The position numbers and the translations under genes were made by a program. This document shows, one piece after another, positions 8,200 through 15,824 of a stretch of 64,000 bases of DNA. The stretch is from NCBI RefSeq assembly GCF_024494725.1, contig NZ_JANHDK010000003.1:248001-312000 (forward strand). The letters are read 5' to 3'. Below the pieces are notes generated by a model, which did no database searches, was not told the origin of the DNA, and saw only the letters and a program-made list of their open reading frames with translations. The DNA is from Haloplanus ruber. Lineage in GTDB: Archaea; Halobacteriota; Halobacteria; Halobacteriales; Haloferacaceae. Position 1 is the first letter of the stretch; every line of letters begins with the position of its first letter.

Positions 8200-8937
8200 A
8201 TGACCCTCCAGGACTCGTCCGCGGAACGCGACGGCGCCGGGGCCCGGGCCGCCGCCGTCGTCGTCGCGCTTCTCGTCGTCGACGCCGCGTGGAATCTCTC
8301 GCTCAATACGCTGCTCGTCCGCTCCGGGGCGGCCGAGACTCTCGGCACCACGTTCGCGGTGACCCTCCCGCTCACCACGCTGGGGGCAGTCGGGGGCCTT
8401 GCGCTCGCCTCCGTCGCGGGCCTCGTCCTGCTCGCGGCGCTGGCGCGGGTGTTCGCGGACGGTACCGGTGCTCTCGGGGGTGGCGAGACGCTCGTCGAGA
8501 CGCTCGCAGCCTACGCCCGGGCCGTCGTCGTCGGCGTCGTCGGTGTCGTCGCCGCCGGTGTCGGTCTCGCCGCTCTCGTCGTTCCCGGACTGGTCGTACT
8601 CGTCCACCTGCCACTGGTGTTCGTCGCCGTCGCCGTCGACGGTGACCCCATCGCCCAGGCGGTCGACCGCACCTGGACGCGTGCCGGGGGCAACCGCGCC
8701 CGGATCACAGCCATCAGCCTCGCCGTCGTCGCCGTCCCCCTCGCGTTGGCCGTCGTCGCGACTCTCACTGCCATGCTCTCGCCGGTCGTGGAGTTCGCAC
8801 TCGGTGTCGTCGTCACCGGCGCCGCGGCCGCGGCGGGTGTCGCTGCGTTCACCCGCATCGCCGCCTCGCTCAACGGGTCCGGGACCGGTTCGACACGCAC
8901 CGACCGGGTGAATCCGGCCGCCTCCGGACGGCTCTAG
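8200..8937 (+). CDS. Integral membrane protein (DUF7847/DUF4013-like)
   Basis: A 245-residue membrane protein with about five to six predicted helices. Its second half contains the segment VPGLVVLVHLPLVFVAVAVDG followed by DPIAQAVDRTWTRAGGNRARI, a proline-glycine turn plus a polar amphipathic stretch typical of the haloarchaeal DUF4013/DUF7847-type glycerophosphoryl-diester-phosphodiesterase-membrane-like fold. No transport or catalytic motif is recognisable. Its TAG overlaps the GTG start of the DUF192 gene by one base, so the two are likely co-transcribed. Assignment to a numbered DUF is tentative. Confidence 0.7.
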   Translation: MTLQDSSAERDGAGARAAAVVVALLVVDAAWNLSLNTLLVRSGAAETLGTTFAVTLPLTTLGAVGGLALASVAGLVLLAALARVFADGTGALGGGETLVETLAAYARAVVVGVVGVVAAGVGLAALVVPGLVVLVHLPLVFVAVAVDGDPIAQAVDRTWTRAGGNRARITAISLAVVAVPLALAVVATLTAMLSPVVEFALGVVVTGAAAAAGVAAFTRIAASLNGSGTGSTRTDRVNPAASGRL

Positions 8938-9290
8938 TGCCCCGGGTCGTCCACCGTCCCGCCGACGGCGACGACCGAGTCCTCGCCGCCGACGCCGCCG
9001 TCGCTGACTCCCTCCTTGCGCAGGCCCGTGGTCTCATGTTCCGTCGCTCGTTTCCCGCCGACGCCCTCGTCTTTCCCTTCGACGGCGTCGGCGCCCGCAC
9101 GCTCCACATGGTCGCCGTCCCCTTCGATATCGACGCCATCTGGCTCCGCGATGGCCGGGTCGAACGTGTTTCCCGCCTGTCGGCTTGGACCGGCCTCGGC
9201 CGTGCGCCCGCTGACACCGTGATCGAACTTCCTGCCGGCGTCGCCGACGGGGTGAGCACGGGCGACGGAATACGGATCGAAGGGCGCTGA
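8937..9290 (+). CDS. DUF192 family protein
   Basis: A 117-residue protein showing the DUF192 core: ARGLMFRRSFPADALVFPFDG, then the conserved THM-like turn (RTLHMVAVPFDIDAIWL), and the C-terminal IELPAGVADG segment before a final small strand. DUF192 proteins form a small beta-barrel of unknown function found in archaea and bacteria, often exported in the latter; no signal peptide is present here. The start is GTG at 8937, overlapping the preceding stop codon (TAGTG), implying translational coupling with the membrane protein. Confidence 0.85.
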   Translation: MPRVVHRPADGDDRVLAADAAVADSLLAQARGLMFRRSFPADALVFPFDGVGARTLHMVAVPFDIDAIWLRDGRVERVSRLSAWTGLGRAPADTVIELPAGVADGVSTGDGIRIEGR

Positions 9291-9304
9291 CGCCCGGCCG
9301 GAGA

Positions 9305-9310
9305 TTTAAG
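9305..9310 (+). promoter_or_regulatory. TATA box of cupin gene
   Basis: TTTAAG is centred 27-28 nt before the ATG at 9335. That spacing fits a leaderless transcript and decides the start codon against an upstream in-frame GTG at 9317. Confidence 0.65.
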
Positions 9311-9334
9311 CCCGCCGTGGTTCTCCGGGCGTGT

Positions 9335-9673
9335 ATGGAGATCCGATCCATCGGCGACGCGGAGACGACCGAAGCGGTCGCCGACGTCCACCTCTCTCAG
9401 TTGGCGTCGGGCGAGAAGATGAGCGTTCAAGAGTTCACCATCGACGCCGGCGCGACGGTGCCCGAACACAGCCACCCGCACGAACAGGCGGGCCTCGCCA
9501 CCCGCGGAGAGGTCGTCTTCATCCTCGACGGCGAGGAACGGATCGTCGGCGCCGGCGACACCTACGTGATCCCCGGCGGCGAACCCCACGCGGTCGAGAA
9601 CCGCGGCGACGAACCCTTCGAGGGCGTCGATATCTTCAGCCCACCACGGACCGACCCCGACTGGCAGGACTGA
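9335..9673 (+). CDS. Single-domain cupin protein
   Basis: A 112-residue cupin. The first cupin motif is seen in PEHSHPHEQAGLATRGEVVFILDGE, giving three His and one Glu as metal ligands, and the second in PGGEPHAVENRGDEPFEG with a further His. Such stand-alone cupins bind a divalent metal and act as small oxygenases, isomerases or ligand sensors; the substrate cannot be predicted. The ATG is fixed by the TATA box at 9305-9310. It is followed by a convergent zinc-ribbon gene 7 nt beyond its stop. Confidence 0.85.
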   Translation: MEIRSIGDAETTEAVADVHLSQLASGEKMSVQEFTIDAGATVPEHSHPHEQAGLATRGEVVFILDGEERIVGAGDTYVIPGGEPHAVENRGDEPFEGVDIFSPPRTDPDWQD

Positions 9674-9680
9674 CCCCTCC

Positions 9681-9854
9681 TTATCCGCCGCCACCCGCGA
9701 CGCCGCTCCCGATGGCGGCACCGCAGTCGCTACACGCGACGACGTAGAACCGCTTAGACGACCTGAACAGGCCGGCCATCTTCGAGTCCAAGTCGACGAA
9801 CTCGACGTCCGATTCCGCCGCGATGGTCCCATCACACTCCGGACAGTGAACCAT
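9681..9854 (-). CDS. Zinc-ribbon microprotein, 57 aa
   Basis: A 57-residue protein with CPECDG near residues 4-9 and CSDCGA near 45-50, a four-cysteine zinc ribbon, plus a basic-aromatic stretch (RSSKRFYVVAC) and a Gly-rich C-terminus. Start ATG 9854 is chosen because CTTACAC (about 9878-9884, minus strand) lies about 27 nt upstream; a GTG at 9863 is also in frame. One of three free-standing zinc-ribbon genes in the first 10 kb. Function unknown, probably nucleic-acid or protein binding. Confidence 0.72.
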   Translation of the reverse strand: MVHCPECDGTIAAESDVEFVDLDSKMAGLFRSSKRFYVVACSDCGAAIGSGVAGGGG

Positions 9855-9942
9855 ATCCGGCACGACGATACGGCTGTGTAAGTGTCTTCTCGACGGTGAA
9901 ATCCACGTCGTACCTTCCGTGACGGCCGCCGGGACGCGGGGG

Positions 9943-11547
9943 CTACCCCTCGCGCCGGAGTCGTTTCACGACGAACGACTCGTCGAGTTCGCCGAGGAAC
10001 TCCCCGAGACGGGGGCCCTCGGTGTCGTCGAAAAAGAGGCGGTAGCCCGCCGCGAAGAAGTCGCCGACCTCGACCCCGTGCTCGCGGGCCGTCTCGTACA
10101 TCTGTCCTTGGATCGTCTCGCCGTCGTGCCCCTCGGCCACGAAGTCCGCGAGCGCCGTCAGCGCGGCGGCAGTGTCGGCGTCGAAGTCCGTCTCGGGCAG
10201 ATCCGCCTGCAGGCGGTAGTTGTACGCGTTGTCCATCCGCTCGGCCCAGGTCCGGGCCCGTTCGACGCGGCCGAGGGCTTCCTCGACCGCCCACTCGGGC
10301 GTGTCGTCGTCGAAAAAGCCCTGGTTGCGGGCCATCCGCACCCGGAGGTCGCGGTCGTCGGTCATTCCGAGGACGGCCGCGAAGGTGTAGGGCAGGCGCA
10401 CCCGCTCCGGTCGGACCTCGTCGACGACGAACGGGTAGGCGCGATCCGCCAGCGGCTTCAGGTCCGCGTCGGTCTCCTCGCCGAAGTACACCCGTTCGAA
10501 CCGGTCGAATTCGTCGACCAAGAGGTCGATCCGCTCGGTGTCGAAGTCCTTGGCCCGTTGTGGGTTGCGGACGAAGAAATAGCGAAGGACCGCTGGTTCG
10601 AGGAGTGCGAGCACCTCGTCGACCGTGACGACGTTGCCCGCCGACGAGGAGAGGGGTTCACCGTCGAGCGTGAACCACTCGTAGGTCATGGGCACCGGCG
10701 GTTCGGTATCGAACACCTGCCGGGCAATCTCCTGCCCGCTCGGCCACGATCCCTCGGCGTGGTCCTTTCCGAACGGTTCGAAGTCGACGCCGAGGACCCG
10801 CCACTGGGCGGGCCACTCGAAGCGCCACGGGAGCTTTCCCTCCCGGAACGTGGCCGTCCCCTCGTGCCCACAGCCCTCGATGTGGTCGCCGCCGGCGTCC
10901 AAGCCTGAACAGACGTAGTCGACCGTGCCGTCGTCGAGGTCGACGCCGCGTACGTCTTGGGTGAGTCGACCGCACTCCGAACACTGCGGCATGAAGGGCA
11001 CGTAGTCCTCGCCGACGCCGTCTTGGTACGTGGCGAGCAGTTCGCGGGCGCGGTCGGCCTTCGCCAACACCTCGCGGGTGACCGCCTCGAACTCGCCGGA
11101 CTCGTAGAGCGCGGTGTTCGACACCATCTCGACGGGGACGCCGACGGCCTCGGCGCTCCGGGCCAAGAGATCCGTGAAGTGGGCGCCGTAGGAGTCACTC
11201 TCGCCGAAGGGGTCCGGGATGTCCGTGTACGGTGTGCCGAGATTGCGGCCCAGCGCCCCGGCGTCCACCTCGCCTAAGCCGACCAGATTCCAGTCCGAAT
11301 CGGCCAGTCGACGGGGGACCCCTCGCAGGGCGTCGCGGTCGTCGCTGGTGAACACCTGTCGTACCTCGTGTCCTCGCTCCCGGAGGACCGCGGCGACGAA
11401 GTATCCGCGCATGATCTCGTTGAAGTGGCCGAGGTGCGGCACCCCCGAGGGCGAGACACCGCCTTTGATGACGACGGGGTCGTCCGGGTCGCGGGACTCG
11501 ACCTCGTCGGCGATATCGTCGGCCCAGAAGGCGTTGTGGTCGCTCAT
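9943..11547 (-). CDS. lysS: Class I lysyl-tRNA synthetase
   Basis: A 534-residue class I LysRS, the form typical of euryarchaea rather than the class II enzyme of most bacteria. It charges tRNA-Lys in the cytoplasm. The HIGH-type motif is PHLGH (37-41) in GVSPSGVPHLGHF, and the KMSKS-type loop is LSSSAGN, with alanine where many homologues have lysine. A zinc-binding insert is visible (CSECGRL, later CSGLDAGG and GCGHEG). The alpha-helix-cage C-terminal region is complete. Its ATG overlaps the TGA of pyrH (ATGA), so the two form an operon. Confidence 0.96.
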   Translation of the reverse strand: MSDHNAFWADDIADEVESRDPDDPVVIKGGVSPSGVPHLGHFNEIMRGYFVAAVLRERGHEVRQVFTSDDRDALRGVPRRLADSDWNLVGLGEVDAGALGRNLGTPYTDIPDPFGESDSYGAHFTDLLARSAEAVGVPVEMVSNTALYESGEFEAVTREVLAKADRARELLATYQDGVGEDYVPFMPQCSECGRLTQDVRGVDLDDGTVDYVCSGLDAGGDHIEGCGHEGTATFREGKLPWRFEWPAQWRVLGVDFEPFGKDHAEGSWPSGQEIARQVFDTEPPVPMTYEWFTLDGEPLSSSAGNVVTVDEVLALLEPAVLRYFFVRNPQRAKDFDTERIDLLVDEFDRFERVYFGEETDADLKPLADRAYPFVVDEVRPERVRLPYTFAAVLGMTDDRDLRVRMARNQGFFDDDTPEWAVEEALGRVERARTWAERMDNAYNYRLQADLPETDFDADTAAALTALADFVAEGHDGETIQGQMYETAREHGVEVGDFFAAGYRLFFDDTEGPRLGEFLGELDESFVVKRLRREG

Positions 11548-12260
11548 CGGTTCCAGCCGTCCGGATCCTCGGTACAGCCCTCGGGTACCACGTCCGTCCC
11601 GGTGTGTTCCCCGCGGAGGACGGCCGCCTCGATCCGTTCGGGATCGGTCCCGTCGAGGACGACCGTCCGCATCTTCGAGCGTTCGATGAGTTTCGCCGCC
11701 AGCAGGTCGACGGGCGCCGAGGCGCCGGCCCCGCGGCTCATGGGGGCGATCAGATCGACGAGTTCCGACCCCGTGAGCCGGCCGTATTGCTCGGCCTCCG
11801 GATCGGTGTCGGGGTCGGCGCTGAAGACGCCGTCGACGCTGGTGGCGTAGACGAGCAAGTCGGCGTCGACGTACTCCGCGAGCGCCGCGGCCACCGCGTC
11901 GGTGGTCTGCCCGGGCATGACCCCACCCATGACGGGCACGTCGCCCCGCCGCAGCGCCTCGCCGGCCTCCTCGTAGTCGTGGGCGGGCGAGGGCGCGGAC
12001 AGTCCGTCCAGAGCCGCGATCAGCAGGCGGGCGTTGATCCGGGTTACGTCGATGCCGAACTGATCCAACTGTACCTCGTTGGCGCCGAGTCGGCGTGCCG
12101 TCCCGATGTACTCGCGGGCGACCCCGCCACCCCCGACCACCGCGCCGACCTCGCAGTCCTCCCCGACGAGTGTTTCGACTGCCGCCGCGTGGCCCGCGAC
12201 GCGGTCGGCGTCGAGGTTCGGCGCGAGGACACTCCCGCCGATAGAGATCACGACTCGCAT
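11544..12260 (-). CDS. pyrH: UMP kinase, archaeal type
   Basis: Amino-acid-kinase-fold enzyme of 238 residues that phosphorylates UMP to UDP in pyrimidine nucleotide synthesis. Diagnostic segments are the N-terminal VVISIGGSVLAP nucleotide loop, GGGGVAREYI, MPGQTTDAVAAALAEY and the YATSVDGVFSADPDTDP loop typical of UMP kinases. Start ATG 12260 is preferred over an upstream GTG because it opens directly with the first strand and sits about 29 nt from a CTTAAG box (12287-12292). It overlaps lysS by 4 nt, so nucleotide and tRNA-charging genes are co-transcribed here. Confidence 0.93.
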   Translation of the reverse strand: MRVVISIGGSVLAPNLDADRVAGHAAAVETLVGEDCEVGAVVGGGGVAREYIGTARRLGANEVQLDQFGIDVTRINARLLIAALDGLSAPSPAHDYEEAGEALRRGDVPVMGGVMPGQTTDAVAAALAEYVDADLLVYATSVDGVFSADPDTDPEAEQYGRLTGSELVDLIAPMSRGAGASAPVDLLAAKLIERSKMRTVVLDGTDPERIEAAVLRGEHTGTDVVPEGCTEDPDGWNR

Positions 12261-12357
12261 TATTCGTCCGGTAACCACGAGGCCGGCTTAAGGGTTGTCA
12301 AGCCGCCGAGCGTGCGTGAATCGTCCGCGTGGACCCGGTTCGCACCATCGAGTCACA

Positions 12358-12363
12358 GTTAAG
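12358..12363 (+). promoter_or_regulatory. TATA box of the MobB-MoaE gene
   Basis: GTTAAG centred about 27 nt upstream of the ATG at 12387, consistent with leaderless transcription. Confidence 0.55.
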
Positions 12364-12386
12364 GGTCCGCGTCCGCTTTTCGACGT

Positions 12387-13169
12387 ATGAAGACGCTCAA
12401 CATCGTCGGCCCGGGTGCCGTGGACCTGGCTGACCGACTCGTCGCCCGACTCGACGGTCGTGTCGCCACCGTCGAGACCCTCCCGGAGACTGCCGCCCGC
12501 GACACCGACGCCAGTGCGGCCTACGGACTCTCGACCGACGGATCGTGGATCGGCGCCGGCGACGGCGAGACACTCGACGGCCTTCTCGACTCGCTGACCC
12601 CCGACTACGACGTCGCTCTGACGGTTGGCTTCGCGGACGCCCGCCTCCCGACGGTCGCCGTCGCTGACGCCGAGGCGGCCGGCGAGATTCGGCACACCGT
12701 CGCCGAGGCCGTCGAGGCCGCCCTCGATCCGATCCTCGATGTCGTCGACGACCTCGAACCGCGGATCACGCTCGAATCCCTCGTTCGGCGGGCAAAGGCG
12801 TCGCCACAGGCCGACCGTTCCGGTGCCATCGCCACCTTCACCGGGCGCGTCCGGGTGAAAGACGGCGAGGACGACACCCCGACCACGCATCTGGAGTTCG
12901 AGAAGTACGAGGATGTCGCCGCCGACCGGATGCGGACCATCCGCTCCGACCTCGAAGCTCGCGACGGCGTGTTCGAGGTGCTGATGCACCACCGGACCGG
13001 CGTCATCGGCGAGGGCGAGGACATCGTGTTCGTCGTGGTGCTCGCGGGACACCGCGAGGAGGCCTTCGATACCGTCGAGGACGGCATCAACCGGCTCAAG
13101 GACGAAGTCCCTATCTTCAAAAAGGAGTCGACAACCGACGAGGAGTTCTGGATCCACGAGAAGGCCTGA
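12387..13169 (+). CDS. moaE: MobB-like/MoaE fusion: molybdopterin synthase large subunit
   Basis: A 260-residue fusion. Residues about 1-115 resemble MobB (guanine-dinucleotide cofactor adaptor) but the P-loop is lost: the opening strand runs NIVGPGAVDLADRL instead of GxxGxGKT. Residues about 125-260 are MoaE, which transfers sulfur from the thiocarboxylated MoaD/SAMP protein to precursor Z to form molybdopterin; GRVR, HLEFEKYEDVA, HRTG (202-205), and the active-site lysines K238 and K245 in LKDEVPIFKKE are all present. In haloarchaea MoaE works with ubiquitin-like SAMPs. The gene is monocistronic here, with a TATA box at 12358. Confidence 0.9.
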   Translation: MKTLNIVGPGAVDLADRLVARLDGRVATVETLPETAARDTDASAAYGLSTDGSWIGAGDGETLDGLLDSLTPDYDVALTVGFADARLPTVAVADAEAAGEIRHTVAEAVEAALDPILDVVDDLEPRITLESLVRRAKASPQADRSGAIATFTGRVRVKDGEDDTPTTHLEFEKYEDVAADRMRTIRSDLEARDGVFEVLMHHRTGVIGEGEDIVFVVVLAGHREEAFDTVEDGINRLKDEVPIFKKESTTDEEFWIHEKA

Positions 13170-13198
13170 GCGGCTCGACCCACCCGACCGCTCCGGAA

Positions 13199-13350
13199 GA
13201 TAATTATCAACACCGTATTTGGAAAAAGAAACGACGAGCGGAGCCGATAAACTGTCTCACGGCTTGGTAAAATGTTTTGAATGTTTTGCAAAACCGGGCG
13301 AATCGGTAAAACTGCCCGAACTGCTCCGAACGTTCCTCCCTTTATAACAC
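13199..13350 (+). promoter_or_regulatory. AT-rich promoter/operator island before the DUF7123 gene
   Basis: In a very GC-rich context this 150-nt stretch is AT-rich. It holds a tandem 9-nt direct repeat AATGTTTTG (13271-13279 and 13280-13288), the perfect palindrome GTTTTGCAAAAC (13283-13294), two GGTAAAA copies (about 13266 and 13306) and a strong TATA box TTTATAA (13341-13347). The TATA position predicts a transcript starting near 13370 with a short leader carrying GAGG before the ATG at 13386. Confidence 0.65.
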
Positions 13351-13385
13351 CTTCCGGGCTGTACGGATGATTGAGGCGAAACCCA

Positions 13386-13640
13386 ATGAGCGCAACCGCA
13401 GATCCCTCCCCCGACTCCGACGACAGTGCGTCCAAAGAGGAGCGGCTCAAGCAGTACCTGCTCTCGAAAGCCCAGGACGGTGAACACTACTTCAAGAGTA
13501 AGTTCATCGCCGACGAGGTGGACCTCTCGCCCAAGGAGATTGGTGCCCTGATGGTCAAGCTCCGCGATTCGGCCTCCGACCTCACCGTCGAGAAGTGGTC
13601 GTACACGAGTGCGACCACGTGGCGAATCGAGGCCGTCTGA
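13386..13640 (+). CDS. DUF7123-like winged-helix protein
   Basis: An 84-residue acidic protein. After a disordered Asp/Ser-rich N-terminus it has a compact winged-helix-like core: EERLKQYLLSKAQDG, YFKSKFIADEVDLSPKEIGALM and VEKWSYTSATTWRI, which I recognise as the haloarchaeal DUF7123 pattern (FKS - helix - K-E-G - WxYxSxTTW). It is probably a small DNA-binding regulator, but no function is established. ATG 13386 follows a GAGG element, while an upstream in-frame start at 13371 would coincide with the predicted transcription start. It is preceded by a repeat-rich AT island. Confidence 0.75.
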   Translation: MSATADPSPDSDDSASKEERLKQYLLSKAQDGEHYFKSKFIADEVDLSPKEIGALMVKLRDSASDLTVEKWSYTSATTWRIEAV

Positions 13641-13708
13641 TCGGCCGTCCCCGTCCCCGCTGCGCCATCGCCACCCCGCCTGCCGTCCGGTCCAGCTACT
13701 GTCACGGG

Positions 13709-13715
13709 TTTTATA
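13709..13715 (+). promoter_or_regulatory. TATA box of site-2 protease gene
   Basis: TTTTATA centred 28-29 nt before the ATG at 13741, a leaderless spacing. Confidence 0.6.
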
Positions 13716-13740
13716 CCGCTGAGCGCGTTAGCCCACGTCG

Positions 13741-14868
13741 ATGGACGGAGCCGATGGGCCACCGTCAGCAGCCCTCGAAGCGGTGTTTTACGTCCGCGAA
13801 ACCGACCGTGACGGTGACCGCGTTCGCTACTACGGCGAGCCGCTGGTTCCGAAGGGGTCGCTGGCCAACGAACTGCAGGACCCGTTCCGCCGTGCCGGCT
13901 ACCGTGTCGACATTGAGGCGGGACGCGAACCCTGGGAGACAGCCGTTGTCGCCACGCCTGCGGACGGCCGGATCGACGGGGTACCGTGGACGAACCTCGC
14001 GCTCTTTGCCGCGACGGTCGTCTCGACGCTCCTCGTCGGCGCTGCGGCCTGGTACTACATTCCGCCCGCCGACCTCCTCGCCAACCCACTGCTCGCCCTC
14101 CAGGCTTGGCCGTTCACCGCCGCGGTACTCGGCGTGTTGACCACACACGAACTCGGCCACTACCTCGTCGGGCGGTACCACGGTGTCGACGTCTCCTTAC
14201 CCTATCTCATCCCCTTTATCGTCCCCTTCGGGACACTCGGTGCCATCATCCGGATGCGCGGGCGGATGCCCGACCGCAAGACCCTGTTCGACATCGGCGT
14301 CGCCGGCCCGCTGGCCGGCCTTATCGCCACCGTCGTCGTGACCGCGATTGGGCTTTCACTCGATCCGATGACCGTCCCCCAGCGGGTCATCGACGCCCCC
14401 GGCCAGGTCATCATCTTCAACAACCCGCCGCTGCTCGACCTGATCGCGGCGGCGCTTGGCCGCCCGACGAGCTACGCCGACCCGACTCGGACGGTCCACC
14501 CCGTCATCATCGGCGGCTGGGTCGGGATGTTCTTCACCGTGCTCAACCTGCTTCCCGTCGGGCAACTCGACGGCGGACACATGGTCCGGGCGATGCTCGG
14601 CCGCCGGCAGGAGACGGTCGCCTCCCTCGTCCCCCTCGTGCTCTTCGCTCTCGCGGCCTACCTCTACTTCGTGCGAAACCTCGGATTCAACGAATCCGTC
14701 GGCCTGTGGGCCGTCTGGGGGCTGTTCGCCTCGTTTATCGCGTACAACGGTCCCGCCAACCCGGCCGACGAGTCGCCGCTCGGCTGGAAACGGCAGCTTC
14801 TCGGGCTCGTCACCTTCGCTCTCGGGGCGCTCTGTTTCCTCCTGGTCCCGATCCAGTTGCTCGGCTAG
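13741..14868 (+). CDS. Site-2-protease-family (M50) intramembrane metalloprotease
   Basis: A 375-residue membrane zinc protease that cleaves transmembrane segments of substrate proteins such as anti-sigma-like or signalling proteins. The zinc site HELGH is at 136-140 within a membrane helix, and the third ligand motif NLLPVGQLDGGH follows about 135 residues later. The N-terminal 80 residues are soluble and the rest comprises about seven helices. No PDZ domain is present, unlike bacterial RseP. The substrate is unknown. It converges on thiL with a 4-nt overlap. Confidence 0.92.
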   Translation: MDGADGPPSAALEAVFYVRETDRDGDRVRYYGEPLVPKGSLANELQDPFRRAGYRVDIEAGREPWETAVVATPADGRIDGVPWTNLALFAATVVSTLLVGAAAWYYIPPADLLANPLLALQAWPFTAAVLGVLTTHELGHYLVGRYHGVDVSLPYLIPFIVPFGTLGAIIRMRGRMPDRKTLFDIGVAGPLAGLIATVVVTAIGLSLDPMTVPQRVIDAPGQVIIFNNPPLLDLIAAALGRPTSYADPTRTVHPVIIGGWVGMFFTVLNLLPVGQLDGGHMVRAMLGRRQETVASLVPLVLFALAAYLYFVRNLGFNESVGLWAVWGLFASFIAYNGPANPADESPLGWKRQLLGLVTFALGALCFLLVPIQLLG

Positions 14869-15734
14869 TGGGTGTAGCCCCGATCCGGAAGTGACTCGCC
14901 ATCGGCGACGACCGCCCCGTCGGTCACGCGACCGATCCGTGTCACCGGCACCGATAGCCCGTCCCGCGCTTCGTCCAGCCGCGCTGGGGAGGCGGTGAAC
15001 ACGAGTTCGAAATCCTCACCGAAGAACGCCGCCAGTTCCCGACGGTCGGCGGCGTCCGCGGCGACGGCGTCGACGCTCGAATCGACCGGGAGTCGGTCCC
15101 ACGAGATCCGCAGTCCGCAGTCGCTGGCGGCGGCGAGTTGGTGGAGCGAGCGTGCCAATCCGTCCGAGGAGTCCATCATGGCGGTGGCGACCGGCGCGAG
15201 CGCTCGTCCGGCATCCACCCGCGGGGCAAACCGGAAGAGTTCGTTTCCCCGGTCCGCGTTTCCGGCCTCGAACTCGCGGATCGCGGCGGCGCTCCGGCCG
15301 AGCGCGCCCGTCACGTAGACGGCATCGCCGGGTGTCGCCCCACTCCGATAGACGGGACTCGTGACCCGCCCCACGACCGCTCCGGCGACGGTAAACTCGT
15401 CGTGGTCGTCGAGGTCACCGCCGACGTATCGGGCGCCGACCGTCTCGCAGACGTCGGCCGCGCCGTCGACGAACGCCGCCACCTCCGTGGGATCGAACTC
15501 GGGGGCGCCGTAGGCGGCGACGGCAGCCGTCGCCGCCCCGCCCATCGCGGCCACGTCGGAGAGTGACGCCCCAATCGTTCGCCAACCGGCCGTATACCGG
15601 GTCACACCCGCCGGAAAGTCTGTCCGCTCGTGGAGCATGTCCGTCGTCAGGACCAGCCCGTCGATCACCGCCGCGTCGTCGCCCGCCTCGCCGACGCGGT
15701 CGGCGAGGGCCGCCAGCGCGCTCCGTTCGTCCAT
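14865..15734 (-). CDS. thiL: Thiamine-monophosphate kinase
   Basis: A 289-residue member of the PurM/ThiL ATP-dependent family, converting thiamine monophosphate to the diphosphate cofactor. The signatures are GDDAAV near the N-terminus, TTDMLHERTDF, the SLSDVAAMGG helix, and MMDSSDGLARSLHQLA. Length fits ThiL, slightly short of bacterial forms (about 320). The start ATG directly precedes the conserved N-terminal helix. It overlaps the site-2 protease gene tail-to-tail and is divergent from the flippase-like gene at 15825. No other thiamine gene is in the window. Confidence 0.93.
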   Translation of the reverse strand: MDERSALAALADRVGEAGDDAAVIDGLVLTTDMLHERTDFPAGVTRYTAGWRTIGASLSDVAAMGGAATAAVAAYGAPEFDPTEVAAFVDGAADVCETVGARYVGGDLDDHDEFTVAGAVVGRVTSPVYRSGATPGDAVYVTGALGRSAAAIREFEAGNADRGNELFRFAPRVDAGRALAPVATAMMDSSDGLARSLHQLAAASDCGLRISWDRLPVDSSVDAVAADAADRRELAAFFGEDFELVFTASPARLDEARDGLSVPVTRIGRVTDGAVVADGESLPDRGYTH

Positions 15735-15824
15735 AGCCCGCGTTGGCGGTGCCGGCTCAAAAACCCCGACACCGCTCGGTGTCGATCCGGTGGGTTAATG
15801 TCTCGGCTCCCCCTCCGCGGGGAC

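Noticed and set aside
8053-8607. Acidic minus-strand frame overlapping the lipoprotein/membrane protein promoter region
   Set aside because: Antisense to a membrane protein gene and its promoter; composition mirrors the coding strand and no start signal is present.
9317-9334. Upstream in-frame start of the cupin gene
   Set aside because: The TATA box at 9305-9310 would place transcription start near 9335, after this codon.
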